64,000 nt of DNA, taken from Cephalopachus bancanus. Its lineage: Eukaryota; Chordata; Mammalia; Primates; Tarsiidae. Positions 11,445-22,900 of this stretch are shown piece by piece. Position 1 is the first letter of the stretch. Each line of letters opens with the position of its first letter. Position numbers and translations under genes: made by a program. Where the stretch lies: positions 3,472,001-3,536,000 of the forward strand of contig JAPVLO010000233.1 in the NCBI GenBank assembly GCA_027257055.1. The letters run 5' to 3'. The notes below the pieces were generated by a model. That model ran no database searches and was not told the DNA's origin. It worked only from the letters and a program-made list of their open reading frames with translations.

Positions 11445-11962
11445 CCAACTTAATTTTTTGTGATACAAATTAAGTTTCTATAGCCCATAGAGTAACAGCC
11501 CTTCTATTCCCAGAGAATTTTTTCCTTGCATAGAGAGGAACCCAAATAATAAGATTCCAGTTGGTTTTTTTCTATATAACTGCAGGGAAACTTTCTATGC
11601 CTTAGTCTGAATAAAGGCATTTTATTTTCTATAATTCATCATGTCAACATGACAGGACCAGAGGGCATATTGAACAGAAAGGAATCTATCATTGAATCAA
11701 TATTTGCGACTGAAAATATTTTCCCATTTGCTGCAACAGTGCAAACCAGTTAGGGGAGTCAACGGGTAATGCCAACTATCCATATAACATTATCAGTGCA
11801 CTGGAGAGGTTCTGTATTTGACATCAGAACAACAGAAGAGTTTTTTCATGAAAATTTTGAGAAAATGGACCACTTCAAGACCAAGGTAAGTTTCTAAAAT
11901 ACTTGAGTACCTTCCTTTTAAAACACAGCCCTGAATAGGACACTAAGTATATAAGAATTTTG

Positions 11963-12240
11963 GGGTTGGGTTCAGTGGCTCAGCCTGTAATCCCAGCACT
12001 TTGGGAGGCCGAGGTGAGTGGATTGCCTGAGCCCATGGGTTTGAGACCAGCCTGGGAAACTTGGCGAGACCTTGTCTCTACAATAAAAGTCAAAACTTAG
12101 TAAGGTGTGGTAGCATGTACCTATCCAGTTACCTAGAAGGCTGAGGCTGAAGGATCGCTGGCAGGTTGACACTGGGGTGGCTCTGAGCATGCCACTACAC
12201 TCCCTGGGTGACAGAGTGAGACTCCAATTTAAAAAAAAAA
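11963..12240 (+). mobile_element. Alu, sense
   Basis: TTGGGTTCAGTGGCTCAGCC through GAGACTCCAATTTAAAAAAA. Flanks AAGAATTTT / AAGAATTTTT form a short target-site duplication. The right arm carries small deletions. Confidence 0.9.
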
Positions 12241-12413
12241 GAATTTTTGACCATTAGCACTAAACTCACAACTCTTTCCACTATCATCACACTAATGTCA
12301 ATGCGGCAGGGATCATTACTAACCTATAGGGAAATAATAAGACAAGAGTGGATATGTTATACTTCCAAGCATGCTTAGTACATAGCACTAGTGCTTAGCC
12401 TACACCTAAATCC

Positions 12414-12534
12414 CTGGTGGGGAGGAGGGCAGACAGATGGCAGAATCATTGTAGGGAAACTGAGGTAACAAGCAAGAATAACTCAATCTCTAGGCTGTAT
12501 TTTTCAATCATGGTTATTTCAATAGGATGTCATT
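12414..12534 (+). repeat. Dispersed direct duplication, copy B
   Basis: Partner of 10459-10588 in the same orientation, about 1.95 kb away. Similarity starts and stops abruptly at both ends. Confidence 0.8.
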
Positions 12535-12559
12535 GACTTCCATCTGAGTAAGGGTATCT

Positions 12560-12800
12560 AAGTAGTGTAGCCCAGAGTTTAGGTCTACAGATTTTAAAGT
12601 CAGACCTAGGTTGATTCTTGCTACAAATAATTTGTGTAACTCCGAGAGAGTTGCTTACTTTCTCTAAATTCCAGTTTCCCTGAGAATTCAGTGAGGCAGA
12701 GTCTGTAAACCCCTCAAGTGCTCCTCAAATATTCAGTGAAGACAGCTATATAAACCCCTAAGCATACTGTAGGGTACATAGGGAAAGTTCAATGAATGTA
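12560..12800 (+). mobile_element. MIR, sense
   Basis: CAGATTTTAAAGTCAGACCTAGG, GAGAGAGTTGCTTACTTTCTC and ACATAGGGAAAGTTCAATG. Confidence 0.6.
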
Positions 12801-13143
12801 TCTTTAAAAAAGAAGGAACAGAAACAAGAAAAGACTTTAATAATCATGTTATTGATATGCCTGGTATCTAAAACACGTACGCATCCTTTCAATTATCAAC
12901 ACAAAATATTACATGTAAGATTAATTAATGTCAACTTGAGAACGAGACAAGTTTCACATTGAGGGACAGTTGAACGCATTTACCTCTTTTTGTTTCTTAA
13001 ACTATTGCTTATAAAGTTAGATTTCAGAAGAGGTACACTCCTGGATTATATTACTTTAACTTCCTAAGAAACCATTTCAATTAAGTGTTATTGGAAGTTG
13101 TATCAACGATTTCATTGATTTATGGTTAAAAGAAATAGCCACA

Positions 13144-15020
13144 AGTGATGTCAGTAAGATGGTCAACTAGAAGCCCTCTAGAACCTCCCCACCCCCAACA
13201 AAGACAGTCAAAACAACAAGAAAACATTTTAACAAAAATGACTGAAGGAGCGTGCTAGAGTACATCAAAGGAATAACAGAAACCCAGATGAGCACAGAAA
13301 CTCAGGATTGCCACAGAAAAAACAGAAGGAACTTTTGGAGGCTGAAGTGAAGGGATTCCCTGAGCCCATGGGTTCAAGAACAGCTTGGGCAACTTGGTCA
13401 GATCTCATCTCCACAATCAAATTAAAAAATTAGCTGGGCGGGGTAGTTCGCCTATAGTTCCAGCTACTTGGAAGGCTGAGGTGGAAGGATCATCGGAGTC
13501 CAGCAGGTGGAGGCTGTGGTGGCCGTGAGTGTGCCACTATACTCCAGCCTGGGTGATGGAGTGAGACTCCAACTAAAAAACAAAAAAACGAGAAGGAAAT
13601 GCCAGGCCTCCCCACCCCCTCCCCAACCAGGACAGGACTAGCTGGGAACTGGGAGGTGTGGGGAGAGAAGATTGGACCCCCGCAACCCTCATCAACACCT
13701 TGGACACGTACAGACCTCACCACTGGCTCCCCTGCAGTCTTCTCAAGAACTTAGCCCAGCTGAGGGAGCTGCCCGGCATCCACACAGTGCTCCCCTAGAG
13801 AAGGAGGTGACACTGCACTACACCATCTTGAAACTGGAATTACAGCTGGGCAGGAGTGTGGCTTGCTCTGGGTTGCATGGTCATGACTCCCTTTCACCCC
13901 AAGGCTGAGCCACTGCTGAATGGCTCCCACCCGGTGGCCCCACATCCCCAAGCCTAACTGTGAGCAGCTGTTATATCCTTCCCCTTGGGGCAAGAGGAGA
14001 AAGAGCAGTTCCACCTTTCCCTCCCCCACCGCCCTTGACTGCATGGCTCCCTATGCTCTCCCAGTCACTCCTGGTCCCAGTCGACAGGTCTCGGCCTGAA
14101 GCTATACACAGCCTCCCGAGGGCATGGGGCTTTAGTGGACAGCCTCCAGCCACTGCTGTGCTCTGTACCCCAGTGCTGGAGCTGGGGAAAAGTGGTCTTG
14201 GCTGCCCAGAGCAGTCACGCTGTCTCTTGCCCAAATTGAAGCCATGCCCTGCATCCCGGGGAATGGTGCCTTGGCCACCCAGGGCAGCCATGTGCCCAGA
14301 ACCTAAGCTGGAGCAGCGCTCTGCATCCCATGGAAACAACACGTGGACCACCCACCCTCGGGCCTGAGCTGACGCAGCACATCGTTGCCTGGGGAGTGGG
14401 TGTCCTGGCTTTCTGACTGTGAGCTGGGCAGCTGTGCATCCCGGGGCTGACCTGAAGCAGTCTCTTGTGTCTTAGGAAACAGCAGTGGCTGAGCTGAAAC
14501 ACCTGACCCTACAAGCCGAATGACTAGCATCCTGTTTATCTGGAACCAGGCTCCTAGAGTCTCACTGCTGAGACTCCCCCTCCCTGGTGAATAGAGTCAT
14601 TGCCTGGCGAGTGGAGTCAACTGCCCCCCAAGGCCCAAATGCCACCTGTGCTCTGTCATTCCAGGGCCCTTGCCCACGCTGCACCTGCCATCACAGAGTC
14701 TGGGATCCCATCGAACCTCACCACCGGGATAGTCATCGCCAGCACACGCATCTCATCCCTTGGGATCCGAGTTGTTATTGAGCCCTATTGGCTCAGGTTT
14801 CTAAACTGCAGCCATATCTGCTCCCCAAACCTTTTGGAGCATGCCTTCTTTCCCCGAGTCGGGTCACGGCTGTTCCCTGAACCCCAGGGGTGGAATCACA
14901 GTTACAATCCAGCATCCTGGGCCTGAGCTGCTAGGAGGTGCCTTGGTGCCACACATTCTGGCTCCGTGGGCAGCCTACCTCCAACCCTGATGCAGAGGTG
15001 AATCCATACCCCAAGACCCA
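13144..15020 (+). mobile_element. GC-rich L1 5' UTR-like block
   Basis: Starts GATGTCAGTAAGATGGTCAA, resembling an L1 5' end, then runs about 1.6 kb of GC-rich sequence with imperfect internal repeats such as CTGAGCTGA, CATCCCGGGG and CTGCATCCC. Long open frames on both strands (for instance 13960-14367 plus, 13971-14351 minus) reflect base composition: they lack codon constraint and overlap each other. It is followed by old L1/HAL1 3' material. L1 5' UTR of an older family is my best guess; an old LTR internal region is an alternative. An Alu sits at 13332-13582. Confidence 0.45.
13332..13582 (+). mobile_element. Alu, sense, 5'-truncated
   Basis: Begins within the left arm (TTTTGGAGGCTGAAGTG) and ends GAGACTCCAACTAAAAAACAAA. 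AGAAGGAA on both sides is a likely target-site duplication. It is inserted in the L1 5' UTR-like block that starts near 13144. Confidence 0.88.
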
Positions 15021-15039
15021 GGAAAACACCACAAACAAC

Positions 15040-15480
15040 CCAAATGCCGAGCAGGAAATAAAACAGTTCTACAGATTATGGTTAATCAATATGAAGTTAT
15101 TATAACATCATCAAAAAATGGCAGTTTTATCTATTTACCATGACACTGGAAAATTCTTAGGATATAATGTTGTATGTAAAAGCAGAACACAGAACTATGT
15201 ATAAAGCATCAACTAAAGTATGAAATAAAAATGAATACCTATATAGAAAAAGACTGGAAAGATATACCAGTATTAGCTATCCATGGCTATGGATGGACTG
15301 TGAGATATTAATGTATTTTTATTGACTGTTTCGTTTTTCTCTTTTACTCATGCCTTTTTTTCTCAGAACAAATTATCCTATTCAGTTTTTACTTATCTTA
15401 TGTAAGAAGTTGAAACACGTTAGAAAAACAATTAGACTGACAATAAAGACAGAACAGAATTTTTAAAATTTTAAATGGAA
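15040..15480 (+). mobile_element. Old L1/HAL1 3' portion, sense
   Basis: Resembles the region after ORF2 in old L1/HAL1: TATGGTTAATCAATATGAAG, CCATGACACTGGAAAATTC, GCAGAACACAGAACTATGTA. No clear tail or target-site duplication. Confidence 0.5.
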
Positions 15481-15489
15481 GTTCTTTTC

Positions 15490-16281
15490 CCTCATTATAA
15501 CATTTCCTCCAATTGGACACCATGCTGATAACAGCTATTGACTATTTAAATGATATTTCCTACCTTATTCTATACTTTGACAAAATGGCATACACGTCCT
15601 GTACTTTTTCCCTTTAATAACATATAATGGACAACTTTCCATTATAAGTAACATAGCTCTATCTCATTCTTTTTAATGAGACATTTAAAATAAGCATTTA
15701 TTGAATGGATGTATCATAACTATTTACATATTTCCATTGTGACACATATATAGATTTTTTCTAACTTATTAAAATTAATGCAGCATAAAAAGTACCTTGT
15801 AAATATCATTGTTTCTTGAGCAAGGCTCAAGATTATATGTTCTACACACTTAAATTTTCATAGATATTGACAAACTGCTTTCCAAAAAATTGTAGCAATT
15901 TACATTCCCACTAACTCTATAAGAGGTTTTTGTGCCTTATTTCACCTATACTGGGTGTAATAAATCTTTTAAGCATTTTCTAATTCAATATGAAAAATAT
16001 GATATCTCATTTTAAAAACTGAATGCATGCACTTATTAGTGAACTGGAATATCTTCACATGTTTATAGCCATTGACCACATTGTCCTTCAATTGTGTGAA
16101 CTACTCATTCTTATCTTTTACTCATCCTCAAAATTAAGTTGTCTTTTTCCTACCGATTTTCAGGAGCTCCTTACACTTTAACACTTTGTTGCAGCATTTT
16201 CTATTAGTCTATCATCTTTCTCAATTCTATGACGTCTTTTATTGCAGAAAGTTTTACATTTTTATGTAACCTGTCACTTTT
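15490..16281 (-). mobile_element. Old L1, antisense, left part (host of the full-length L1)
   Basis: Antisense L1 landmarks: CCTACCGATTTTCAGGAGCTCC and CTTTTATTGCAGAAAGTTTTAC. The continuation GCTGAGAAAGGCTTTCCC lies at 22712-22740, on the far side of the 6.4-kb L1, proving interruption of one older element. Confidence 0.75.
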
Positions 16282-16293
16282 AAAGGTTTCCAG
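16282..16293 (+). repeat. Left target-site duplication of the L1
   Basis: AAAGGTTTCCAG directly precedes the L1 5' end. It pairs with AAAAGTTTACAG after the A tail; two differences in 12 bp are consistent with decay since insertion. Confidence 0.75.
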
Positions 16294-17713
16294 GTGTTCT
16301 GGCAAGATGGCGACGGGGCAACCTGGTCTGTGAAACCCTCTGCAAAGGAGAACTGCAGTGGGTCTCTGGCTCTGGCCCCGGAGGCTGCGGACCCCAAAAT
16401 CACAGGCTGCTCTTCATATGGAGCTTGGCCGTTCTCACCACTGGGACATCGCAGCAGACTGGACAGCCCCCGCAGCGCAGATGCTGCCGCCGCTGCTGCA
16501 GCCATCGCACATCGCACCACCCGGACCAGAGGCAATCCACGACTTCAGTCCTTGAAGCCCCTCCAGGAAGATCTGCTGGGATCGCTGCCACCTCTCCTGT
16601 GACCGAGAGGTCCTGCCCACCGTGAGTCCCCTGCCTGTGCCCTGAGGCAGGCATCCATCTCCAGTCTTGCCGGTTCCTGTCCAGCCCCACCCCCTCTGGG
16701 GTGAGTAGTTGAGATAGCACCACCTGCTGGCGATTCAAGGTAACAACACTGAAACGGGAGAAACAAGCTTGAAAAAGACATAGGCCAGAGTGGTGAACGG
16801 AGGGTGATCTGAACTGTCCTTCACAGCAGACCAGGGACAACTGACCCTAACTGCAAACTAATTTACCTGCTTGAAAAGAAAGCTAGAAATCAGAACTGAA
16901 AGGACATTGAACTTCAACGAAAAGTCTCAGAGTGTGCTTCATTGATTCTGTTAGTTTAATGACTTAATTCTATTCCTACTGTATTGTTCCTTTTTTCCCC
17001 CTTCTTCCTTTTCTTCTCTCTGTAAACCATATCTTTGTATAGAGGAACAGCACACCAATAAGGTGGTTGGTTAGCTTGTATGTTAGTATCACTATATGTT
17101 TTATTATTTTTTGTATGGGAATTGGTTCGTCAGTAGCTGTGGTCTATTGTTTTTATCTGTTTCAGTATACGTCTCTCTCTCTCTCCATTTGTTGGTACAC
17201 TCGTCTGTTTCCCCCCTTACTCCTCTCTCTCTCCACCTCCCTCTTCAACCTACTGTCTGCTCCATTCTCTTCCCTCTGCTAACCACATTTTATTTCAGGG
17301 AGTAAACCTGCAGCCCCACTGCATGGACAGATTCCAGGCAGTGGGAAGTGGGTTCCAGATTATCCACACACCTGTCAGTGAATACCAGGACCTGCTGATA
17401 GATTTTGAATCACAGCTCCCCCTTAAGTAAATCTCAAAACTGCAAAAAGGACCACCCCCAACCTACAGTGCAACTCCAGAATTGAACAAAGTAAGAGGGC
17501 ATACATAAAGAATAGGAGATTGAACAAACAGAAGTAAAACCAATCCCTTTACCCCTGAATAACTGAATTAAAGAAAATGGTAACGTGGAGGGAAGAAAAA
17601 AGTAGGGAGGGGGGAAAACCACACAAATGAAGAAAAAGCTAAAGAAGAATATAGGTCTCACACAGACCCCTGGGAGATCAGACACTTAGAAAACAGATTA
17701 TGGAACACAAACA
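16294..17713 (+). promoter_or_regulatory. L1 5' UTR / internal promoter region
   Basis: The first roughly 450 bp are GC- and CpG-rich, unlike the surrounding AT-rich intron, followed by a pyrimidine-rich section near 17170-17290. It begins with the CAAGATGGCG element. In human L1 a similar CAAGATGGC start binds YY1 and sets the transcription start; the same role here is inferred. No protein is encoded on the plus strand in this part. Confidence 0.7.
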
Positions 17714-18593
17714 ATGAAGAGCCCCCAAAATGGCTGGTCACATGCAACAAACGAAGACATCAAGACATTAATGGAGAGAATTTTAAAAATTGAGGAGAGA
17801 CAAGAGGAAAATAGGAAAGAGCTGATGTCAGAAATAACAGCAGTGAAGACTACTGTGATGGAAATGAATAACAGACTAATAAGCATGGAAAGCAGAATCA
17901 GCCAAGCAGAAGAAAGAATCTCAGAGCTCAAAGACCAAAACACAGAACTAACCCAAACTGTCAAAAGCATAGAAAAGAAGCTCTAAAAGACAGAACAAAA
18001 CCTGCAAGAGATGAATGATCACTTCAAGAGACAAAATCTAAGAGTAATTGGGCTTCCGGAGGCAGAGAGGGAAACAGAAGCCACACTGGAACAAACATTT
18101 CATGAAATCATTCAAGAAAACTTCCCTCATCTCATCAAGGATGAAAAAATTCAAACACAAGAGATTCAGAGAACCCCTACAAGACAACAAATGAGAAGAC
18201 CAACTCCCAGACACATAATAATTCACCTAAACAAAGTAGCTACAAAAGAAAAAAATCCTAAAGGCAGCAAGAGAAAAAGGCCAGACTGCCTACCAGGGAA
18301 GACCAATTAGAATAGCAGCAGATTTATCCACAGAAACCCTTCAGGCTAGGAGAGCCTAGAGCCCTATCTTCAAAGTTCTGAAAGATAAACAATTTCAACT
18401 AAGAATAACCTACCCAGCCAAACTAAACTTCATTAGTGAGGGAGAATTGAAATCTTTTCCAGATATCCAATCCCTAAGAACCTATGCTGCCACCAGACCA
18501 CCTCTACAAGAAACACTTAAGAAAGTACTGAACACAGAAGAAAAAGAAAAAAGAACAACAACATTCTTCACAAGAGTACAGGCAAAAGATTAA
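17714..18593 (+). pseudogene. L1 ORF1 (RNA-binding chaperone), broken
   Basis: The frame opens with MKSPQNGWSH. A coiled-coil stretch of heptads rich in Ile, Leu, Glu and Lys fills residues about 15-90, as in ORF1p trimerisation domains. A TAA at 17984-17986 interrupts the frame; the same frame continues with the RRM-like part (NLRVIGLPE, then RRPTPRHIIIHL). A frameshift near 18290-18310 precedes the C-terminal domain, which contains TYPAKLNF and ends at TAA 18591-18593. Total length, about 880 nt, is close to an intact family ORF1. One stop plus one shift make it non-coding as a whole. Confidence 0.88.
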
Positions 18594-18665
18594 AAACACA
18601 CATGAGCCAACTCCAGAAGCCAAAGAAAGACAACAAACAAACAAGAACAACTCTGTAAGAACCTT

Positions 18666-21600
18666 ATGACAGGGATCAACTCTTGCATTTCAATTATTAG
18701 CCTAAATGTGAATGGACTAAATGCACCACTGAAAAGACATAGAATGGCAAAATGAAAAAAATATCATCAGGCAACAATCTATTGCCTTCAAGAGACTCAC
18801 CTCACTAGAAAGGACACCCACAGACTCAAAGTAAGAGGATGGGAAACAAACTTTCAGGCAAACGGAATATAAAAGAAAGGAGGAGTAGCGATCTTAATTT
18901 CAGACAAAATACCCTACAAGCTATTAAAAAACAAAAAAGATACAGAAGGCCACTACATAATGATAAAAGGCTCAATTCATCAACAAGAAATATCTATCCT
19001 AAACATATATGCACCCATATATGGGTGTGCCAACTTTCATAAAGCAACTTCTAGGAAAACTAAAGAAAGATATTGACTCTAACACCATCATAACTGTGGA
19101 CTTTAATACCCCACTCACAACTCTAGATAGATCATCAGGACAAAAAATCAGCAAGGAGATCCAAAACCTCAATGTGACTTTGGACCAAATGGACTTAATT
19201 GATACCTACAGAACACTCCATCCAAAGACCACAGAACATACATTCTACTGATCACTGCATAGAACATATTCTAAGATCAACCATGTAATTGGCCATAAAT
19301 AAAGCATAAGCAAATTTAAAAGGACTGAAATTCTACCATGCACCTTCTCAGACCACAGTGGAATAAAAATAAACATTGACACCAACAAAGTCCCCCCAAA
19401 CCCACAAAGACATGGACACTAAACAGCAAGATGCTAAACAACTCCTGGGTCAATAATGACATCAAAACAGAGATCAAAAGATACCTGGAAACAAATGAAA
19501 ATGAAGAAACATCTTACCAAAACTTCTGGGATGCCTTGAAAGCTGTAGTAAGAGGGGAATTTATATCCCTACAAACATACATGAAGAAAATGGAAGGAAC
19601 AGAAATTCACAACCTAACAAGCCACCTAAAGAAGCTGGAAAAGCAAGACCACAAAAACCCTAATTTCAGCAGAAGAATCCAGGTCACCAAAATAAAAGCC
19701 CAAATCCTGGACATAGAAGACAAAAAGATAATACCAAAAAATCAATGAAACAAAAAGCTGGTTCTTCGAAAGGATAAACAAGATTGATAGTCCCTAGCTA
19801 GACTGACCAAGAAAAAATGAGAAAAAAACCAAATAAGCACAATCAGAAACACAAAAGATGAAGTCACATCTGACCCTGAAGAAATACAAAAGATAATTAG
19901 AGACTACTATGTACACTTATATGGAAACAAACTTGAAAACCTTAAGAAATGGAGGACTTTCTGACATCACACAACCTACCTAGATTGGAACAAGAAGAAA
20001 TTGAGACCCTAAATAGACCAATAACAATCACGGAAATCAACTACGTAATAAGAAAACTTCCTACAAAAAAAAGCCCTGGTCCAGATGGCTTTCCAGCAGA
20101 ATTCTACAAGACATTTAAGGAGGAGCTGATACTAATCCTACTGAAGGTATTCCAGGTGATTGAAAAAGATGGAACTCTCCCCAAATCATTTTACGAAGCC
20201 AACATCACATTGATACCCAAGCCAGGTAAAGATCCAACAAAGAAAGAGAACTATAGGCCAATATCTTTGATGAACATAGATGCTAAAATTCTCAACAAGA
20301 TCCTAGCAAACTGAATTCAGCAATACATCTCAAAAATCATCCATCATGACCAAGTAGGCTTTATCCCTGGGATGCAAGGCTGGTTCAACATTCGTAAAAC
20401 CATAAATGTAATTAAATACATCAACAGAAGTCAAAACAAAGACCACATGATTATATCATTAGATTCAGAAAAAGCTTTTGATAAAATCCAGCACCCCTTC
20501 TTGATAAAAACCCCTGAACATCTAGGCATACGGGGAACATACCTCAAAATAGTAAAAGCCATCTATGAGAAACCCACAGCCAGCGTACTCCTAAATGGAC
20601 AAAAATTGGAACCATTTCCCCTGAAAACTGGAATAAGACAAGGATGCCCACTCTCACCCGTCCTGTTGAACATAGTATTGGAAGTCCTGGCTTGAGCAAT
20701 CAGAGAAGAGGAGGCAATCAGGGATATCCAAATAGGAAAAGAGGAAGTCAAGTTATCTCTCTTTGCAGATGATATGATTGTGTACCTTGAAAACCCAAGA
20801 GAATCTGTCAAAAACCTCCTTACACTGATAAAAGCCTTTGGCAAAGTCTCAGGATACAAAATAAATGTACAAAAGACAATCGCGTTTCTCTACACCAATA
20901 ATAAACAAACAGAAACCCAAATAAAAAACACAATTCCATTCACAATAGCCACACAAAAAAAGAAATACCTTGGCATCTTCCTAACCAGAGACGTGAAAGA
21001 CCTTTACAATGAGAATTACAAAACGCTGCTCAAAGAAATCAAAGATGACACAAACAAGTGGAAAAATATCCCATGCTCATGGATTGGAAGAATCAACATT
21101 GTGAAGATGTCCATCTTACCTAAGGCAATCTAAAAATTCAATGCAATACCTATCAAATTACCAGCAACATTCTTCTCAGACCTAGAAAAGACAACACGGG
21201 AATTCATATGGAAACACAAATGTTCAAGAATAGACAGAACAATCCTCAGCAAAAAAAAAAACAAAGCAGGTGGTATCACATTACCAGACTTCAAACTTTA
21301 CTATAAAGCTACAATCATGGTATTGGTATTGGTATAGGAATAGGCATATAGATCAATGGAATAGAACTGAGATTCCAGAAGCAAAACCTCAATTTCTCAA
21401 CCAACTCATCTTCGACAAGGCCTCCACCACCTACCACTGGGGAGAGGAGAACCTATTCAGTAAATGGTGCTGGGAAAACTGGCTGACCACATGCAGAAGA
21501 TTGAAACAGGACCCCTATCTATCTCCATGCACAAAGGTTAACTCCAAATGGATCAGAGACCTAAATATAAAACCTCAAACCATAAGAACCTTAGAAAATG

Positions 21601-22479
21601 AAGGACATACCCTCATGGAAATCGGAACTGGCATTCAATTCCTGAACAAAACCCAAAACCCACAGGCCATAAGAGATAAGATAGACAAGTGGGACCTCAT
21701 TAAACTGACAAGCTTTTGCAAGACCAAAGAAATCATCAAGAGAGCAGGGAGACAGCCTACAGACTGGGAAAAAATATTTGCCAACACCAGGTCTGACAAA
21801 GGCTTAGCATCCTGGATCTACAAGGAACTCAAATGGGCTGAAAAGAAAAAAACAAACAACCCCATTATCAAATGGGCAAAAGATATGAACAGACACTTCA
21901 CAAAAGAGGACATCCGAGCAGCCAACAAACACATGAAGAAATGTTCAGCCTCACTAATCATCAGGGAGATGCAAATCAAAACCACACTGAGATACCACCT
22001 AACTCCAGTCAGAATGGCAATTATCAACAACTCAAAAAATAACAGCTGCTGGAGAGGGTGTGGCGAAAAGGGAACACTTCTACACTGTTGGTGGGAGTGT
22101 AAACTAGTGCAACCTCTGTGGAAAGCAGTGTGGCGATTCCTAAAAGCTCTAAATATCAACCTCCCATATGACCCCGCAATCCCCCTACTGGGAATATACC
22201 CTGAAGAACTCAAATCACCTCTATAAAAAAGATACCTGCACATGCATGTTTATCGCAGCGTTGTTCACAATAGCAAGAACCTGGAAACAACCATGCTGCT
22301 CATCAAAAGAGGACTGGCTTAAAAAAATGTGGTACATATACACGATGGAATACTACGCAGCCATAAAAAAGAACAAAATCATGAATTTTGCAGCAACCTG
22401 GATGGACCTTGAGTCTATAATACTGGGTGACCTCTCACAGAAACAAAGATCCGAGTATCACATGTTCTCACTCGTATAA
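18666..22479 (+). pseudogene. L1 ORF2 (endonuclease-reverse transcriptase), broken
   Basis: It starts with ATG at 18666-18668 followed by the endonuclease opening SLNVNGLNAP. The endonuclease part (to about 19400) is split over three frames. The reverse transcriptase (about 19950-21130) is mostly in one frame but crossed by stops at 20312, 20693 and 21131; its catalytic FADD motif is intact at 20762-20773. A 318-residue open stretch ending at 22226 holds the C-terminal domain with a complete Cys motif, C-X3-C-X7-H-X4-C, at 22047-22100. A final shift leads to the end at 22479. Length is about 3.8 kb, normal for L1 ORF2. In a working element this protein nicks DNA and reverse-transcribes L1 and Alu RNA; this copy cannot. 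Confidence 0.9.
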
Positions 22480-22692
22480 TGGACCTTGAACATCCAACGT
22501 AATACTATAAGAAAATGACTGACGGTACTGGGAAACTATGTGGGGGGAGGGAGATGGGATTAACAGTAGCAAATATCTGTCTGGGGATGGGGAAACACCT
22601 CTTATCAACAGGGTGCCTGAATGAAACGTAATTGTACACCTAACCCTTAACTGTACCCCACAAAACCATAATAAAAAATATTGATTAAAAAA

Positions 22693-22704
22693 AAAAGTTT
22701 ACAG
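22693..22704 (+). repeat. Right target-site duplication of the L1
   Basis: AAAAGTTTACAG follows the A tail and matches the left copy at 16282-16293. Beyond it the interrupted antisense L1 continues. Confidence 0.75.
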
Positions 22705-22900
22705 TTTTCATATCATGCTGAGAAAGGCTTTCCCTATTTCAAAATTTAAAATGATATTCTAATGACTTCATTATCAGGAAAGCAATGATTTAAGACATAC
22801 CATTAAAGTTATTGTAAATTATATGGATCACTGTAACTTTAAAAAATCCATAGAATTAAAATTTTTTTAAATTTGTGCTAGGAAATACATTTTTCTCTCC
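22705..22900 (-). mobile_element. Old L1, antisense, right part
   Basis: Continues the element at 15490-16281: TCATATCATGCTGAGAAAGG, then CTATTTCAAAATTTAAAATGATATTC as in antisense old L1. The end is indistinct. Confidence 0.65.

Larger units (their letters stand above)
16294..22696 (+). mobile_element. Full-length LINE-1, inactive, with target-site duplication
   Basis: A 6.4-kb L1 in the order 5' UTR (starting GTGTTCTGGCAAGATGGCGA), ORF1, short spacer, ORF2, 3' UTR with a G-rich run (about 22541-22561) and a short A tail (22687-22696). Near-identical 12-bp flanks (AAAGGTTTCCAG at 16282-16293, AAAAGTTTACAG at 22693-22704) are the target-site duplication. It sits inside an older L1 in the opposite orientation, whose sequence resumes at about 22705. 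Both ORFs are broken, so it cannot encode a working machinery. The 3' end is closely matched by antisense fragments near 36730-36885 and 3165-3220, so this lineage left other local copies. Expected mechanism: target-primed reverse transcription. Confidence 0.93.

Noticed and set aside
11871..11895. Donor-like CAAGACCAAGGTAAGTTT on the plus strand
   Set aside because: No suitable acceptor with pyrimidine tract at exon distance upstream; an isolated GTAAGT occurs by chance.
13960..14367. 135-codon open frame on the plus strand
   Set aside because: It lies in a GC-rich block where both strands have overlapping long frames; no splice sites, no known domain, and the block looks like an L1 5' UTR.
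16400..16840. 146-codon antisense frame in the L1 5' UTR, reminiscent of primate ORF0
   Set aside because: Three mutually overlapping antisense frames are open here because of GC content. No similarity to ORF0 could be shown, and ORF0 is described only for some primate L1 families.
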